Source: Streptomyces griseus
GTDB lineage: Bacteria > Actinomycetota > Actinomycetes > Streptomycetales > Streptomycetaceae
Direction: 5' to 3'
Assembly (NCBI RefSeq): GCF_900460065.1
Contig: NZ_UAVD01000039.1
Span: 62,001-126,000 of the forward strand
DNA length: 64,000 nt
Shown: piece by piece, positions 8,977 through 17,230 of the stretch
How the letters are laid out: every line of letters begins with the position of its first letter
Numbering within the stretch: the stretch's first letter is position 1
Notes under the pieces: generated by a model
Told to the model about the DNA's origin: nothing
Databases searched by the model: none
The model's input: the letters and a program-made list of their open reading frames with translations, nothing else
Made by a program: the position numbers and the translations under genes

Positions 8977-9007
8977 ATGCCCCACCGTGTACGGCGCGGT
9001 GGGGCAT
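8977..9007. terminator. Bidirectional hairpin terminator
   Basis: An 11-bp perfect inverted repeat (ATGCCCCACCG / CGGTGGGGCAT) with a 9-base loop separates the convergent DUF397 and MetE-like genes. Confidence 0.7.
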
Positions 9008-9034
9008 TTGGCGTTCGCGAGAGGGTGGGTCGGG

Positions 9035-10099
9035 TCAGAGACCCAGTGCCTCCGCAGCCAGGGCGGTGCCCCTGACCCGTGCGTCGATCTTGGCGAAAGC
9101 GAGGTCGCGTGAGGTGGAGGCGTCGTCGGCGAAGGGGGCGAAGCCGCAGTCGTCGCAGGTGCCCAGCCGGTCCACCGGGATGTATTGCGCGGCCAGGAGC
9201 ACCCGGTCACGTACCTGCTCGGGTGTTTCGACCGAAGGGTCGATGGGGTCGGTCACCCCGATGAACACCCGGGCGGTCGGGGGCAGGTGCTCCTGGATGA
9301 CGGCCAGGACCCGCTCGGGGTCCGCCTCGCTGGCCAGTTGGAGATAGAAGTTGCCCGCCTTGAGCTGGAAGAGCTTGGGCAGCAGCTCCGCGTAGTCGAT
9401 GTCGAGGCTGTGGGTCGAGTCCTGGTCGCCGCCGGGACAGGTGTGCACCCCGATACGGGTGCGTTCCTCGGGACCGAACCGTCCCAGGACCTCGTTGTTG
9501 AGGGCGATGAAGTCGTCCAGCACGGAACCACTGGGGTCGAGCTTCAGCGACAGCCTCCCTTCGGTGAAGTCGAGTTGGACGACGTGCGCGCCGGCGTCCA
9601 GACACCCGCGGATGTCGGCCTCCGCCTCGTCGGCGAGATCACGCAGGAAGTCCTCGCGGGAGTATCCGTCGATGGGCGCCGCCGGGTACAGCAGGCTGAG
9701 GGCGGACGGGGCGATGACGGCCTGCTTCACCGGTTTGTCGGTGAGCTGCCGCGCGGCGCGCAAGTAGGTCTCGGCCCGTACCTGGTAGCGGAAGGGGCCT
9801 TCGGTGATGCAGGGGAGTTGGCGGGTGTGTCCGTCGGCGAACGGGATGAGCACGCCGTCCGGGGACAGCGTGCTCAGGCCGGCCAGCGGGTAGGTGGCGA
9901 AGCTGGGCTTGCCCTGTTCGCCGTCGACCAGGACGGGGCTGCCCGTCCCTTCCAACTGCGCCAGGGTGTCGGCGACGGCCTGTTCCTGCCGCTTGGCGAG
10001 GTCGCTGTCGTCCAACTGGCCGCTCGCGTGGGCGGTGAGGGCTTGGCCGAGCGCGGAGGAACGCGGAAGGCTGCCGATGGGCTCCGTGGGGATGGTCAT
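9035..10099 (-). CDS. Cobalamin-independent methionine synthase-like protein (MetE C-terminal domain family)
   Basis: A 354-residue protein of the UROD/MetE-like TIM-barrel family. Zinc ligands of the MetE catalytic domain are visible: H-T-C in IGVHTCPGGD and Cys in GTCDDCGFAPF near the end. It lacks the N-terminal half of full-length MetE, so it may methylate homocysteine or another thiol from a different donor. Start ATG 10099 has a weak ribosome site but a TACGCT -10-like box seven bases upstream, consistent with a (near-)leaderless transcript. The gene stands alone. Confidence 0.82.
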   Translation of the reverse strand: MTIPTEPIGSLPRSSALGQALTAHASGQLDDSDLAKRQEQAVADTLAQLEGTGSPVLVDGEQGKPSFATYPLAGLSTLSPDGVLIPFADGHTRQLPCITEGPFRYQVRAETYLRAARQLTDKPVKQAVIAPSALSLLYPAAPIDGYSREDFLRDLADEAEADIRGCLDAGAHVVQLDFTEGRLSLKLDPSGSVLDDFIALNNEVLGRFGPEERTRIGVHTCPGGDQDSTHSLDIDYAELLPKLFQLKAGNFYLQLASEADPERVLAVIQEHLPPTARVFIGVTDPIDPSVETPEQVRDRVLLAAQYIPVDRLGTCDDCGFAPFADDASTSRDLAFAKIDARVRGTALAAEALGL

Positions 10100-10199
10100 G
10101 CTCGGTAGCGTAGGGAAGCTTTGGTTCCGATATCGGCAGAACCCTGGATGTCCCACCTCACGGGCGACTTGGGCGAAAACAGGGATGACTGACGAAGTG

Positions 10200-11066
10200 T
10201 CAGAGGACACTCGGGGGCCCGGGTGCGTCGAACCGGTCCTCGGTCCGTGCCGACCGCAACGTGATGCGGGTGACCTGTCCGCCCGCCGTGCTGATCTCGA
10301 TCGTGGCGAAGGGGTGCCCGCCCGGGGCGATCACGTACATCGGCCTGCCGTCGACGGTGAGGCGGCAGGCCGCCCGGATGCGATCGCGGAACTGCGCGGT
10401 CTCGGCGGCGATGTCGGCCGCGCCGGTCACGGTGGTGCGACCGCCCCGAGGCAGGAGCGCCGCCTCGGCGTCACGGACGCAGTCCGGTGCGAGCAGCGCG
10501 ATCATTCCGCTCGTGTCCCCGGTCCGTGCCGCCGCCATGAAGGCGTCCACGATCTCCTGGTCCGCCCGGCCCGCCTCCTCGGCCTCCGGTCGGCCGGGGG
10601 CCAGACGCCGGCGTGCTCGGCTGGCGTGCTGCTTGGCGTTGGGCACGGTCGTGCCCAGTACCTCCGCGATCCGGTCGAACGGTGTGGAGAACAGGTCGTG
10701 CAGCACATACGCGACCCGTTGGGGCGGGGTCAGCCGGTCCAGCAGGACCATCAGCGCCCGGGAGACGTCCTCGGCGCGGAGGAACGCCTCGTCCGCGGCC
10801 GGGTCCGTCGCCGGGACGGCGTCCGCGAGCAACGGCGCTTCGTCGCGCCGGCGTCGGGCACGCAGTTCGTCCAGGCAGACCCGGGCCGTGACGGTCGTGA
10901 GCCAGGCCGGCGGGTTCTCGATCGCCGCGGAGCTGCGGGTGGTGGCGGCCCGTACCCATGCGCTCTGGACGGCGTCCTGCGCGTCCTGGGCCGAGCCCAG
11001 CATGCGGTGGGCGACCGACAGCAGCCGTGGTCGGGCGGTCTCGAACTCCTCGGCCGTGATCGGCAT
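10200..11066 (-). CDS. SigJ-like ECF sigma factor with C-terminal SnoaL-like domain
   Basis: A 288-residue sigma-70 family protein. Region 2 (RPRLLSVAHRMLGSAQDAQDAVQSAW) and region 4 (LTPPQRVAYVLHDLFSTPFDRIAEVLG) are followed by about 100 residues of SnoaL/NTF2-like fold (DTSGMIALLAPDCV), the layout of ECF41/SigJ-type factors in which the C-terminal domain replaces an anti-sigma factor. GGAAGGTGA precedes ATG 11066. The divergent neighbour is a DoxX-like membrane protein, a frequent partner and likely target of this class. Confidence 0.9.
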   Translation of the reverse strand: MPITAEEFETARPRLLSVAHRMLGSAQDAQDAVQSAWVRAATTRSSAAIENPPAWLTTVTARVCLDELRARRRRDEAPLLADAVPATDPAADEAFLRAEDVSRALMVLLDRLTPPQRVAYVLHDLFSTPFDRIAEVLGTTVPNAKQHASRARRRLAPGRPEAEEAGRADQEIVDAFMAAARTGDTSGMIALLAPDCVRDAEAALLPRGGRTTVTGAADIAAETAQFRDRIRAACRLTVDGRPMYVIAPGGHPFATIEISTAGGQVTRITLRSARTEDRFDAPGPPSVL

Positions 11067-11199
11067 GGGTGTCACCTTCCGGGGCGGGCGGACGTCAGGA
11101 CGGGTGGTCGACCCCTTTTCCCGTACGCCTTCCAGCCCGCGCCTTCCCGCGCGGCTCCCGAGGAGATGAGAATGCCATGTGCCGACAGCCGGTGAGGAC

Positions 11200-11553
11200 A
11201 TGACCACCGTACTGCTCATCGCCACCCTGCTCTGCGCCGTCGCGAACGCGTCCGACGCGGTCGCGAACTACGTCCGGGCGCCCTTCGTGCTGGCCAACTC
11301 CGCGGAGGTACGTGTTCCGCCGAGGGCGTTGCCGTATCTGGCGACGCTCAAACTCGCGGGTGCGGCGGGCCTCGTCGTCGGTCTGCTGGGTGTCCACCGG
11401 CTGGGCCTGGCGGCGGCGGTCGGCCTGACCGCGTTCTTCGTCGGAGCGGTGGTGGTCCACGTCCGGACGCACGTCCTCCACAACATCGCCTTCCCGGGGG
11501 TCTACCTGCTGCTCGCCGTCGCCAGCACCGGCTTCTTCGCGGGCGGCGGGTGA
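11200..11553 (+). CDS. DoxX-like membrane protein
   Basis: A 117-residue protein with about four transmembrane helices (VLLIATLLCAVANASDAVANY, LKLAGAAGLVVGLLG, LTAFFVGAVVVHV, VYLLLAVASTGFF), resembling the DoxX/DoxD-like family. The ATG at 11200 follows GGTGAGGAC. It diverges from the SigJ-like sigma gene, and ECF41-type factors are known to control carboxymuconolactone decarboxylase, oxidoreductase or DoxX-like neighbours; that this one is controlled here is inferred. Confidence 0.8.
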   Translation: MTTVLLIATLLCAVANASDAVANYVRAPFVLANSAEVRVPPRALPYLATLKLAGAAGLVVGLLGVHRLGLAAAVGLTAFFVGAVVVHVRTHVLHNIAFPGVYLLLAVASTGFFAGGG

Positions 11554-11706
11554 GGACCGCCGCCCCCCGGTGCGTGCCTTCGCACCGGAGGGCGGTCGCC
11601 TTCGCCGCACCCGGGCGGACGGGGCAGGCGCGGGACGACCCCCGTGGCTCCGGCACGTACGGGTGATCGCCGCGTGACCTGACGGGACGGTCCGCGTTCA
11701 TCAGCC

Positions 11707-11970
11707 ATGCGAAAGATCATCACGTGCGGCCTGCTGGCCGCCGCAGCCCTGTCCGCCTCCACCGCCGCGCCCGCCTTCGCCGACAACGACAGCAACTTCG
11801 GCAGTGGCGTCAACGCGGCGAACAACTGGAACTTCACGGCCGCGGACGTGTGCGTCCAGGAACTCGCCGTGGTCCCCGCCCTGTCCGACTGGACCGGCAA
11901 CCACCGGAACAACTGCAGCAACGGCAATGTCATCGACCACTCCGGCACCGCGGCGCGGCCCGGCCACTGA
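11707..11970 (+). CDS. Small secreted protein
   Basis: An 87-residue exported protein of unknown function. The first 27 residues form a Sec signal peptide (MRKIITCGLLAAAALSAS..APAFA) with likely cleavage after AFA. The mature part is Asn-rich with two cysteines that could form one disulfide (TAADVCVQEL and RNNCSNGN). It does not show the chaplin or rodlin signatures. Surroundings give no functional hint. Confidence 0.65.
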   Translation: MRKIITCGLLAAAALSASTAAPAFADNDSNFGSGVNAANNWNFTAADVCVQELAVVPALSDWTGNHRNNCSNGNVIDHSGTAARPGH

Positions 11971-12066
11971 ACCGCCGGCCGGGGAAACACCGGATGACGG
12001 GCCCGTGCGGCGGTCGCGCGGGCCCTTCGCCGGTTTCGAGCCGCGCCCCGGGGGCAACCGGCCGCC

Positions 12067-12327
12067 ATGGACACCAACGCGCACACCGAAGAAGTGGCCC
12101 CGACCCAGGGGGACGAGCACCACGTCCTCCTCAGCGCCGACACCAACGGTGACGGCAAGCCCGATGTGTGGATGACGGACACCACCGGTGACGGGAGAGC
12201 GGACCTCTACCAGTTCGACACCACCGGCGACGGCGTGATCGATGTGACGGTGGTCGAGGGGGCGGACGAGCCGGGCACGGACCGGCTCGTCATCGAGGGC
12301 GACGGCGGCCACCCCCAGCAGGCCTGA
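12067..12327 (+). CDS. Small acidic protein with three EF-hand/dockerin-like calcium loops
   Basis: An 86-residue acidic protein, without a signal peptide. It contains three successive D-x-[NT]-GDG-x-x-D loops (DTNGDGKPD, DTTGDGRAD, DTTGDGVID) at a period of about 13 residues, which resemble the calcium loops of dockerins or EF hands, but the flanking helices of classical EF hands are not evident. It probably binds calcium as a small independent protein; unknown role. Confidence 0.65.
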   Translation: MDTNAHTEEVAPTQGDEHHVLLSADTNGDGKPDVWMTDTTGDGRADLYQFDTTGDGVIDVTVVEGADEPGTDRLVIEGDGGHPQQA

Positions 12328-12363
12328 GGCCACGACGTTGCCGTGCGGGGGAAAGGCGGGGGC

Positions 12364-12936
12364 ATGACCACTTCGGCCGGAGAAGCACACGACGGTGCGG
12401 GACGCTGGAGCCTGGCCGGACCCCTCCTCGCCGTCCTGCTGGTGGCGGCGGTGGGGGGCTTCCTGGCGGGGGCGGTCCCCGGCGAGGGCGAGACGGACGT
12501 GCCGCGGGGGCTGTTCCTCGCCGCGGCCTTCGTCCTGATCGGCGCGGGCACGTACGCCGGAAGCTGGTGGTGGCACCGGCGCCGGGCGGCGAAGTTCGGG
12601 ATCAGCGCGCGCCGCTACCTGCGGGTGGGCCGTCTGATCCGGCGCGGCCAGGCGCCGGACGATCCCGCCGAGCGCGCGGCCGCGATCGACATCACCGTAC
12701 GCACGCGGCGTGCGCTGGGCTCCTCCTCACGCCGGTGGGTGTGGTGGCTCCTGGGAGGGGGTGCGCTGCTGTGGTTCGTCAGCGCCGTGTTCCTCGTCGT
12801 CGACGGCAACTACGGACGTGCCTCCTACAACCTCGTCATGGCGTGCCTGCTCCTCGTCAACCCGCTGACCATGCGCCGTCGCCGCCGCCGGATGGAGGCC
12901 GCGGAGCGGGCCCTGGGCATCGCCCCACCCACCTGA
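12364..12936 (+). CDS. Integral membrane protein of unknown function
   Basis: A 190-residue protein with about four membrane spans (GPLLAVLLVAAVGGFLAG, LFLAAAFVLIGAGTYAGSWW, WWLLGGGALLWFVSAVFLVV, YNLVMACLLLVNPL) and a positively charged loop between spans 2 and 3. I place the start at ATG 12364 after a G-rich site; GTG 12343 is possible. It is co-directional with the small calcium-loop gene but 36 bases apart. No family recognised. Confidence 0.65.
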   Translation: MTTSAGEAHDGAGRWSLAGPLLAVLLVAAVGGFLAGAVPGEGETDVPRGLFLAAAFVLIGAGTYAGSWWWHRRRAAKFGISARRYLRVGRLIRRGQAPDDPAERAAAIDITVRTRRALGSSSRRWVWWLLGGGALLWFVSAVFLVVDGNYGRASYNLVMACLLLVNPLTMRRRRRRMEAAERALGIAPPT

Positions 12937-13031
12937 CGCCGCCCCGCACCCCGGCCCCGGTCCGCCATCGCGGCGCTCCGCGTCGCGTGGCCCGGGCCGA
13001 GGCCGCCGCCGCACCTCAAGGCGGCCTCCCG

Positions 13032-13163
13032 CTACCCGCCCGGGCGGCGTCGTCCCTTCGGGCGGTAGGTCCGGCCGAAGCTGCGCGGACTGTCCGGGTA
13101 GATGTCGACCAGCTCCCAGTCGACCCGGCGACCGCCCGGGACATCGAGGATCCGGGTTCCCAT
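13032..13163 (-). CDS. Small 43-residue hypothetical protein
   Basis: A short basic ORF read from the minus strand: MGTRILDVPGGRRVDWELVD, then IYPDSPRSFGRTYRPKG and an Arg/Gly tail. A strong AGGAGGAGGGCAC ribosome site lies directly before the ATG at 13163. It is too short for standard ORF lists, but the ribosome site and codon use (GC-rich third positions) support a real gene. Function unknown. Confidence 0.5.
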   Translation of the reverse strand: MGTRILDVPGGRRVDWELVDIYPDSPRSFGRTYRPKGRRRPGG

Positions 13164-13356
13164 GTGCCCTCCTCCTGGGCCGACCCGGCACGGGACGCCG
13201 GCGAGGGCCGCTTCGGTGACCCCGCAGTCTAGATCCCGTGAGCGGTGAGGTGAGGCCGAGGAGCTCCGTGACGGCCGGGGTACGGGTGTTCTCCGACCGT
13301 CCGGCCCGCCGGGGGACGAGCCCGGGAACGGCCCGCCGGGGAGCCGGTGGCCGGAG

Positions 13357-14178
13357 TCAGCCGTGACGGCCCGTCACCTGTCGTATCCAGCCCGCGTGGG
13401 CGGGCGCGCTGCTGTAGAGCCCCGGCCCCTCGCTGCAGCGCACACCCGGCGCGCCGGGACCCGAGGTGACGCCCATGAGCTCCCAGCGTCCCTTCCGGTC
13501 CCGCTGGAGCTGCGGGCCGCCCGAGTCGCCGTTGCACGCCATGGCCCCGGGCACCTGGCTGAGGGTGCACAGGCGCGTGCTGTTCGCGTAGCCCGGCGCG
13601 CAGTCCGCCACCGCCCCCCGGCGGGTGGCGAGTTCCTGGAGCCGGTCGGGGAAGGCCCAGGGCGCTTCGGGCGCGTCGTCGGTCCTGCCGAAGCCCAGGA
13701 TCCGGGTCGGGGTGCCGGGCGGCCCCGGACGGTCCGCCACCCGGACGGGCTTCTCCGCGACCGGGCGGTTCAGACGGATCAGGGCCATGTCGTCGCGGTT
13801 GGGGCCGCTGTTCTCGCCGTTCCGGTAGCCGGGGTGGGACACCGTCCTCGCGACGGACCGGACCGTGCCCCCGGTGTTCTTCCACTCGCTGCCGATGCGG
13901 ACGGTGCCGTCCAGCGTGACGAGCCTCGGGTCCACACAGTGGGCGGCCGTGAGCACCCATCGCGGGTCGATCAACGACCCCCCGCAGACGCCCTTGAACG
14001 TCGGGTCGTCCGCACCCGTCACCGGGATCGACACCATGAACGCGTAACTCCGTGGGGAATCCTCCCCGTTGACGATCGCTCCGGCGCTCCCGGTCATCGT
14101 GGCGGCGCACGCCGCCCCGGCGAGGACGACTGCGGCGGCGCGCGCCACCGTACGGCGTGAGGACGTCAAGCGGAACAC
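13357..14178 (-). CDS. Secreted trypsin-like serine protease (S1A)
   Basis: A 273-residue exported protease. With start GTG 14178 (GGAGAACCC before it) the N-terminus is RLTSSRRTVARAAAVVLAG..., a signal peptide, followed by the mature IVNGEDSPR start. The catalytic triad is complete: His in VLTAAHCVD, Asp in NRDDMALIRL, Ser in CNGDSGGPQL. Cysteine pairs fit a chymotrypsin fold. The longer reading from 14277 adds about 33 residues before the signal peptide and is less likely. Monocistronic; divergent from the HAD gene. Confidence 0.88.
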   Translation of the reverse strand: MFRLTSSRRTVARAAAVVLAGAACAATMTGSAGAIVNGEDSPRSYAFMVSIPVTGADDPTFKGVCGGSLIDPRWVLTAAHCVDPRLVTLDGTVRIGSEWKNTGGTVRSVARTVSHPGYRNGENSGPNRDDMALIRLNRPVAEKPVRVADRPGPPGTPTRILGFGRTDDAPEAPWAFPDRLQELATRRGAVADCAPGYANSTRLCTLSQVPGAMACNGDSGGPQLQRDRKGRWELMGVTSGPGAPGVRCSEGPGLYSSAPAHAGWIRQVTGRHG

Positions 14179-14436
14179 GGGTTCTCCGATCGGCTGAGCG
14201 GGTTCGACCTGCTCAGCGTCCGTGATCAGGAGAAACGGGTCCATCCGGTCAGCAGGTCCGTCCGAGGTGGTGCCCACCGCACCGTGCGGGTGGGGAGCCC
14301 CCCCGGCGAGGTGGGGCGTTCACGCCCGGTGTCCCGTCCGGACGGTCCGAACCGTCGGCGTGGGTGGGCCGCCCGATCGTCCGGGCGCGCCAGTGGCGGG
14401 CGGCCCGCTGCGCGCCTCGTGACGCGCCCGGCCCTC

Positions 14437-14442
14437 TATCCT
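14437..14442 (+). promoter_or_regulatory. Predicted -10 box for a leaderless HAD gene
   Basis: TATCCT ends six bases before the GTG start at 14449 and there is no ribosome site, so the transcript is predicted to begin at the start codon. Confidence 0.5.
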
Positions 14443-14448
14443 GCGGGG

Positions 14449-15102
14449 GTGATCCGACCGATCGAACTCGTCATATTCGACTGCGACGGCGTGCTCGTCG
14501 ACAGCGAACGCATCGCGGTGCGCGTGGACGCCGTCGTCCTGGCCCGGATGGGGTGGGAACTCACCGAAGCCGAGATCATCGACCGGTTCATGGGCCGATC
14601 CCACCGGTCGATGACGCGGCAGATGGAGGAACACCTCGGCCGCAGCCTGCCGGCCGACTGGGAGGAGGAGTTCGAGCCCCTCTACCGCGATGCGCTCGCC
14701 GCCGAACTCGCGCCCGTCGACGGCATCGTCGAGGCACTCGACGCGCTCACGCACCTCTCCACCTGCGTGGCGTCCAGCGGGAGCCACGACAAGATGCGCT
14801 TCACCCTGGGGATCACCGATCTCCACCCGCGCTTCGAGGGACGCATCTACAGCGCCACCGAGGTCGAGCACGGCAAACCGGCCCCGGACCTGTTCCTCCA
14901 CGCCGCGCGACGGATGGGGGTCGCGCCCGAGGCGTGTGCCGTGGTCGAGGACAGCCAGTACGGCCTTCAGGCAGCCCGGGCCGCGGGCATGCGCGCATTC
15001 GCCTACGACGGGGGAATGACCCCCGCGGCCCGGCTCGAAGGGCCCGGCACCGTCGTCTTCGACGACATGCGCAGACTGCCCGGTCTCCTCGCGGATCAGT
15101 GA
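14449..15102 (+). CDS. HAD-family hydrolase (beta-phosphoglucomutase/GPH-like)
   Basis: A 217-residue haloacid-dehalogenase phosphatase. Motif I is FDCDGVLVDSE, motif II is the Ser/Thr in VASSGSHDK, motif III lysine is in EVEHGKPAPDLF and motif IV is VVEDSQYGLQAA. The alpha-helical cap after motif I marks subfamily I. Likely acts on a small sugar phosphate or phosphoglycolate; substrate unknown. The start is GTG 14449, predicted leaderless. Confidence 0.9.
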   Translation: MIRPIELVIFDCDGVLVDSERIAVRVDAVVLARMGWELTEAEIIDRFMGRSHRSMTRQMEEHLGRSLPADWEEEFEPLYRDALAAELAPVDGIVEALDALTHLSTCVASSGSHDKMRFTLGITDLHPRFEGRIYSATEVEHGKPAPDLFLHAARRMGVAPEACAVVEDSQYGLQAARAAGMRAFAYDGGMTPAARLEGPGTVVFDDMRRLPGLLADQ

Positions 15103-15342
15103 CCAGCACCTGATCGCTCGGCGCCGTCCTCCCCAGGAGCGGACAGCTCCACGATCACCAACGTGCCCCGGCCCCCGGGGCGGACCGCGTGTGCGGCCCC
15201 CGCCGGCTTGCCGCCGGGACCGGGGCCGGGGCGAAGCCGCCCCCGCCGTCCCCGGCCGCCACCGGGGGCGCGTCTCCGCCACGCGACGGGCGACCGCATC
15301 TGACGCCGTGCGCCGAGCCGTCAGGAATCGCGGGACAGCCCT

Positions 15343-15945
15343 TCAGCGTGCTTCGGCGCGGAGATAGCGGGTCAGGATCAGCCGCAGGGTGGGGAGTTGC
15401 TCGGCGGGCTTGAACGCCGGGTCGGTGGCGGCGCCGGTGTAGAGCGAGGCGATCAGGGTCACGACCCAGGAAGCCGTGGCGTCGGGGTCCAGCTCCGGAT
15501 CGATCAGGCCGGCCGCGGCCGCCCTGCGGAGGAGGACGGCGACCGTCTTCTGCTCGTCGGCGGTGTCGCGGCTCAGCGCCGCCTCGACCTCCGGGTCCCG
15601 GTACGCCTGGACCATGGCCTCCATCACCAGGGCGGGGGCCAGCGGCTCCCGCGCCGGCGCCGCGAGCAGGTCGACGACCTCCAGCAGGGCGCTCCACGGG
15701 TCCTCGGCGACCTCCGCCGCCGCCATCCGCGCCGCCTTGTCGCTGTTCTCGTCCTCGAAGACGGCGAGGAAGATCGCCCGCTTGTTGGCGAAGTAGTGGA
15801 ACAGATTCCCCGCGCTCATCCCGGCGGCCCCGCAGATCTCCGCCGTGGTGGTGCGCTCGAAGCCCTTCGTGGCGAACAACCGCGCCGCCGCGTCCACGAT
15901 GTGCTGCCGCCGGGCCCTGTGCCGGGCCGGGTTGACCGTCCTCAT
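15343..15945 (-). CDS. TetR-family repressor
   Basis: A 200-residue TetR protein. The N-terminal HTH reads RRQHIVDAAARLFATKGFERTTTAEICGAAGMSAGNLFHYFANK, followed by a helical ligand-binding domain. It begins at ATG 15945 with GAGAGGTGA upstream and diverges from the membrane protein at 16070. The palindrome ACCGAGCACTCGGT in the shared promoter region is the probable operator, so it likely controls itself and the membrane protein. Confidence 0.9.
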   Translation of the reverse strand: MRTVNPARHRARRQHIVDAAARLFATKGFERTTTAEICGAAGMSAGNLFHYFANKRAIFLAVFEDENSDKAARMAAAEVAEDPWSALLEVVDLLAAPAREPLAPALVMEAMVQAYRDPEVEAALSRDTADEQKTVAVLLRRAAAAGLIDPELDPDATASWVVTLIASLYTGAATDPAFKPAEQLPTLRLILTRYLRAEAR

Positions 15946-16014
15946 GTCGTCGTCACCTCTCCGGCGTGCCGCCCTGTTCCTGGTGTGCCCCCATGGTGTC
16001 TCACTCAATAATAG

Positions 16015-16028
16015 ACCGAGCACTCGGT
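16015..16028. promoter_or_regulatory. TetR operator (ACCGAG-CA-CTCGGT)
   Basis: A perfect 6-2-6 palindrome within an extended AT-rich imperfect repeat (16007-16036), placed between the divergent tetR and membrane-protein genes. It belongs to the ACCGAG..CTCGGT class of actinobacterial TetR operators. Confidence 0.75.
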
Positions 16029-16069
16029 TTATGATTTCATTCGGGCTCACCTGACCCGAAGGAGCACCG

Positions 16070-17119
16070 ATGACGGCTGATCAGGCGCCCATACCGGCGC
16101 GCACCCGGATCGGAGCGGCGGTCGGACTGCTGCTCCTGTCGCCGATCTGTGCCGAGTACCTGATCGGCTACGACCAGATCATCAGCAACCCGCTGGACAT
16201 GCTGACCGGGCTGCTGGTGCTCGGCCCGCTGTACGGCACGGTCGCGGTGCTGATCCGTGAGGCCGCTCGGCGGACCGGGCGCGGGTGGCCGACGATGCTG
16301 CTGCTGAGCGCGGCGTTCGGACTGGTCCAGGCGGGCGTGGTCGACCAGAGCCTGTTCAACCCGGACTTCGTGGACGAGGCTTCCTGGGACGACGACCGGT
16401 TGCCCACCTTCGTCGCCGGACTCGGGGTCAGCGTCAAACACGTGGTGGGCTTCGTCGGCGGCCACGTCATCTGGAGCTTCTGCGCACCGATCGGCGTCGT
16501 GGAGTCCTGTGTCCCGCGCATCGCGGACCGGCCGTGGCTGGGGCGGGCCGGCATCACCGTGATGGTCGTCCTGTACGGGCTGGGCGCGCTGGTCATCTTC
16601 AAGGAGCACAGCAAGCACTTCCTGGCGACGCCCGCGCAGTTCGGCACCGTCGCCCTGTTCGCTCTCGGACTCGCCGTGGCCGCCTTCGCGCTGCCGCGGC
16701 GGCGTCCCGGCGGGGGCGACGGCAGTGGGGGCCGGGGGAGCGGGGGCCGGGTGCCGCCGCCGTGGGCGGTCGGCTGCGGGGCCGTGGTGCTCATGGGCGC
16801 GCACCAACTCTCTTCGCCGGGCTGGGGCGGGGTCGCGCTCAACGTCGCGGCGTGGGCCCTGGCGGGCGGCGCGCTCCTGTGGTGGTCGGGACGCCAGGAC
16901 TGGGGACCCGTGCACGTCCTCGCCGTGTGCGGTGCGGCCCTGGTGGTCAACGCGGCCCTGTCCTTCGTCGTCGAGCCGCTCGGCGACGCGTCTCCCGTGC
17001 TCAAGTACGGGGCCAACGCCGTGCTCATGATCGTCGTTTTGCTCCTGCTCGGGTGGGCCCGGCGACGGGTGCGGTCCACCGCCGCTCCCCGGCCGCTCGA
17101 AGGGGCCCGTTCGGCCTGA
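16070..17119 (+). CDS. Polytopic membrane protein under TetR control
   Basis: A 349-residue integral membrane protein with roughly eight to nine hydrophobic spans (for example AAVGLLLLSPICAEYLIG, MLTGLLVLGPLYGTVAVL, VVLYGLGALVIF). The SPICAEYL..YD segment and the VDQSLFNPDF loop look conserved but I do not recognise the family. Its start lies 42 bases after the TetR palindrome, so it is the likely regulated target and might be an exporter or membrane-bound enzyme. The 3' end is duplicated by a tandem 25-bp repeat. Confidence 0.75.
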   Translation: MTADQAPIPARTRIGAAVGLLLLSPICAEYLIGYDQIISNPLDMLTGLLVLGPLYGTVAVLIREAARRTGRGWPTMLLLSAAFGLVQAGVVDQSLFNPDFVDEASWDDDRLPTFVAGLGVSVKHVVGFVGGHVIWSFCAPIGVVESCVPRIADRPWLGRAGITVMVVLYGLGALVIFKEHSKHFLATPAQFGTVALFALGLAVAAFALPRRRPGGGDGSGGRGSGGRVPPPWAVGCGAVVLMGAHQLSSPGWGGVALNVAAWALAGGALLWWSGRQDWGPVHVLAVCGAALVVNAALSFVVEPLGDASPVLKYGANAVLMIVVLLLLGWARRRVRSTAAPRPLEGARSA

Positions 17120-17149
17120 GGCGGAAGGGGCCCCTTCGGCCTGAGGCGG
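17100..17149 (+). repeat. Tandem 25-bp repeat across a stop codon
   Basis: Two adjacent 25-base copies (17100-17124 and 17125-17149) differ at one position. The first contains the stop of the membrane-protein gene. The second copy also contains the palindrome AAGGGGCCCCTT and may act as a terminator. Confidence 0.7.
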
Positions 17150-17230
17150 GGGCGGCGTCAGACTGGGGGCCGGCCCGCTTCCGGCTCCGCCCGGCGGGCC
17201 TCCTCGCTCCTCTCGCCGTCAGGAATCGCC

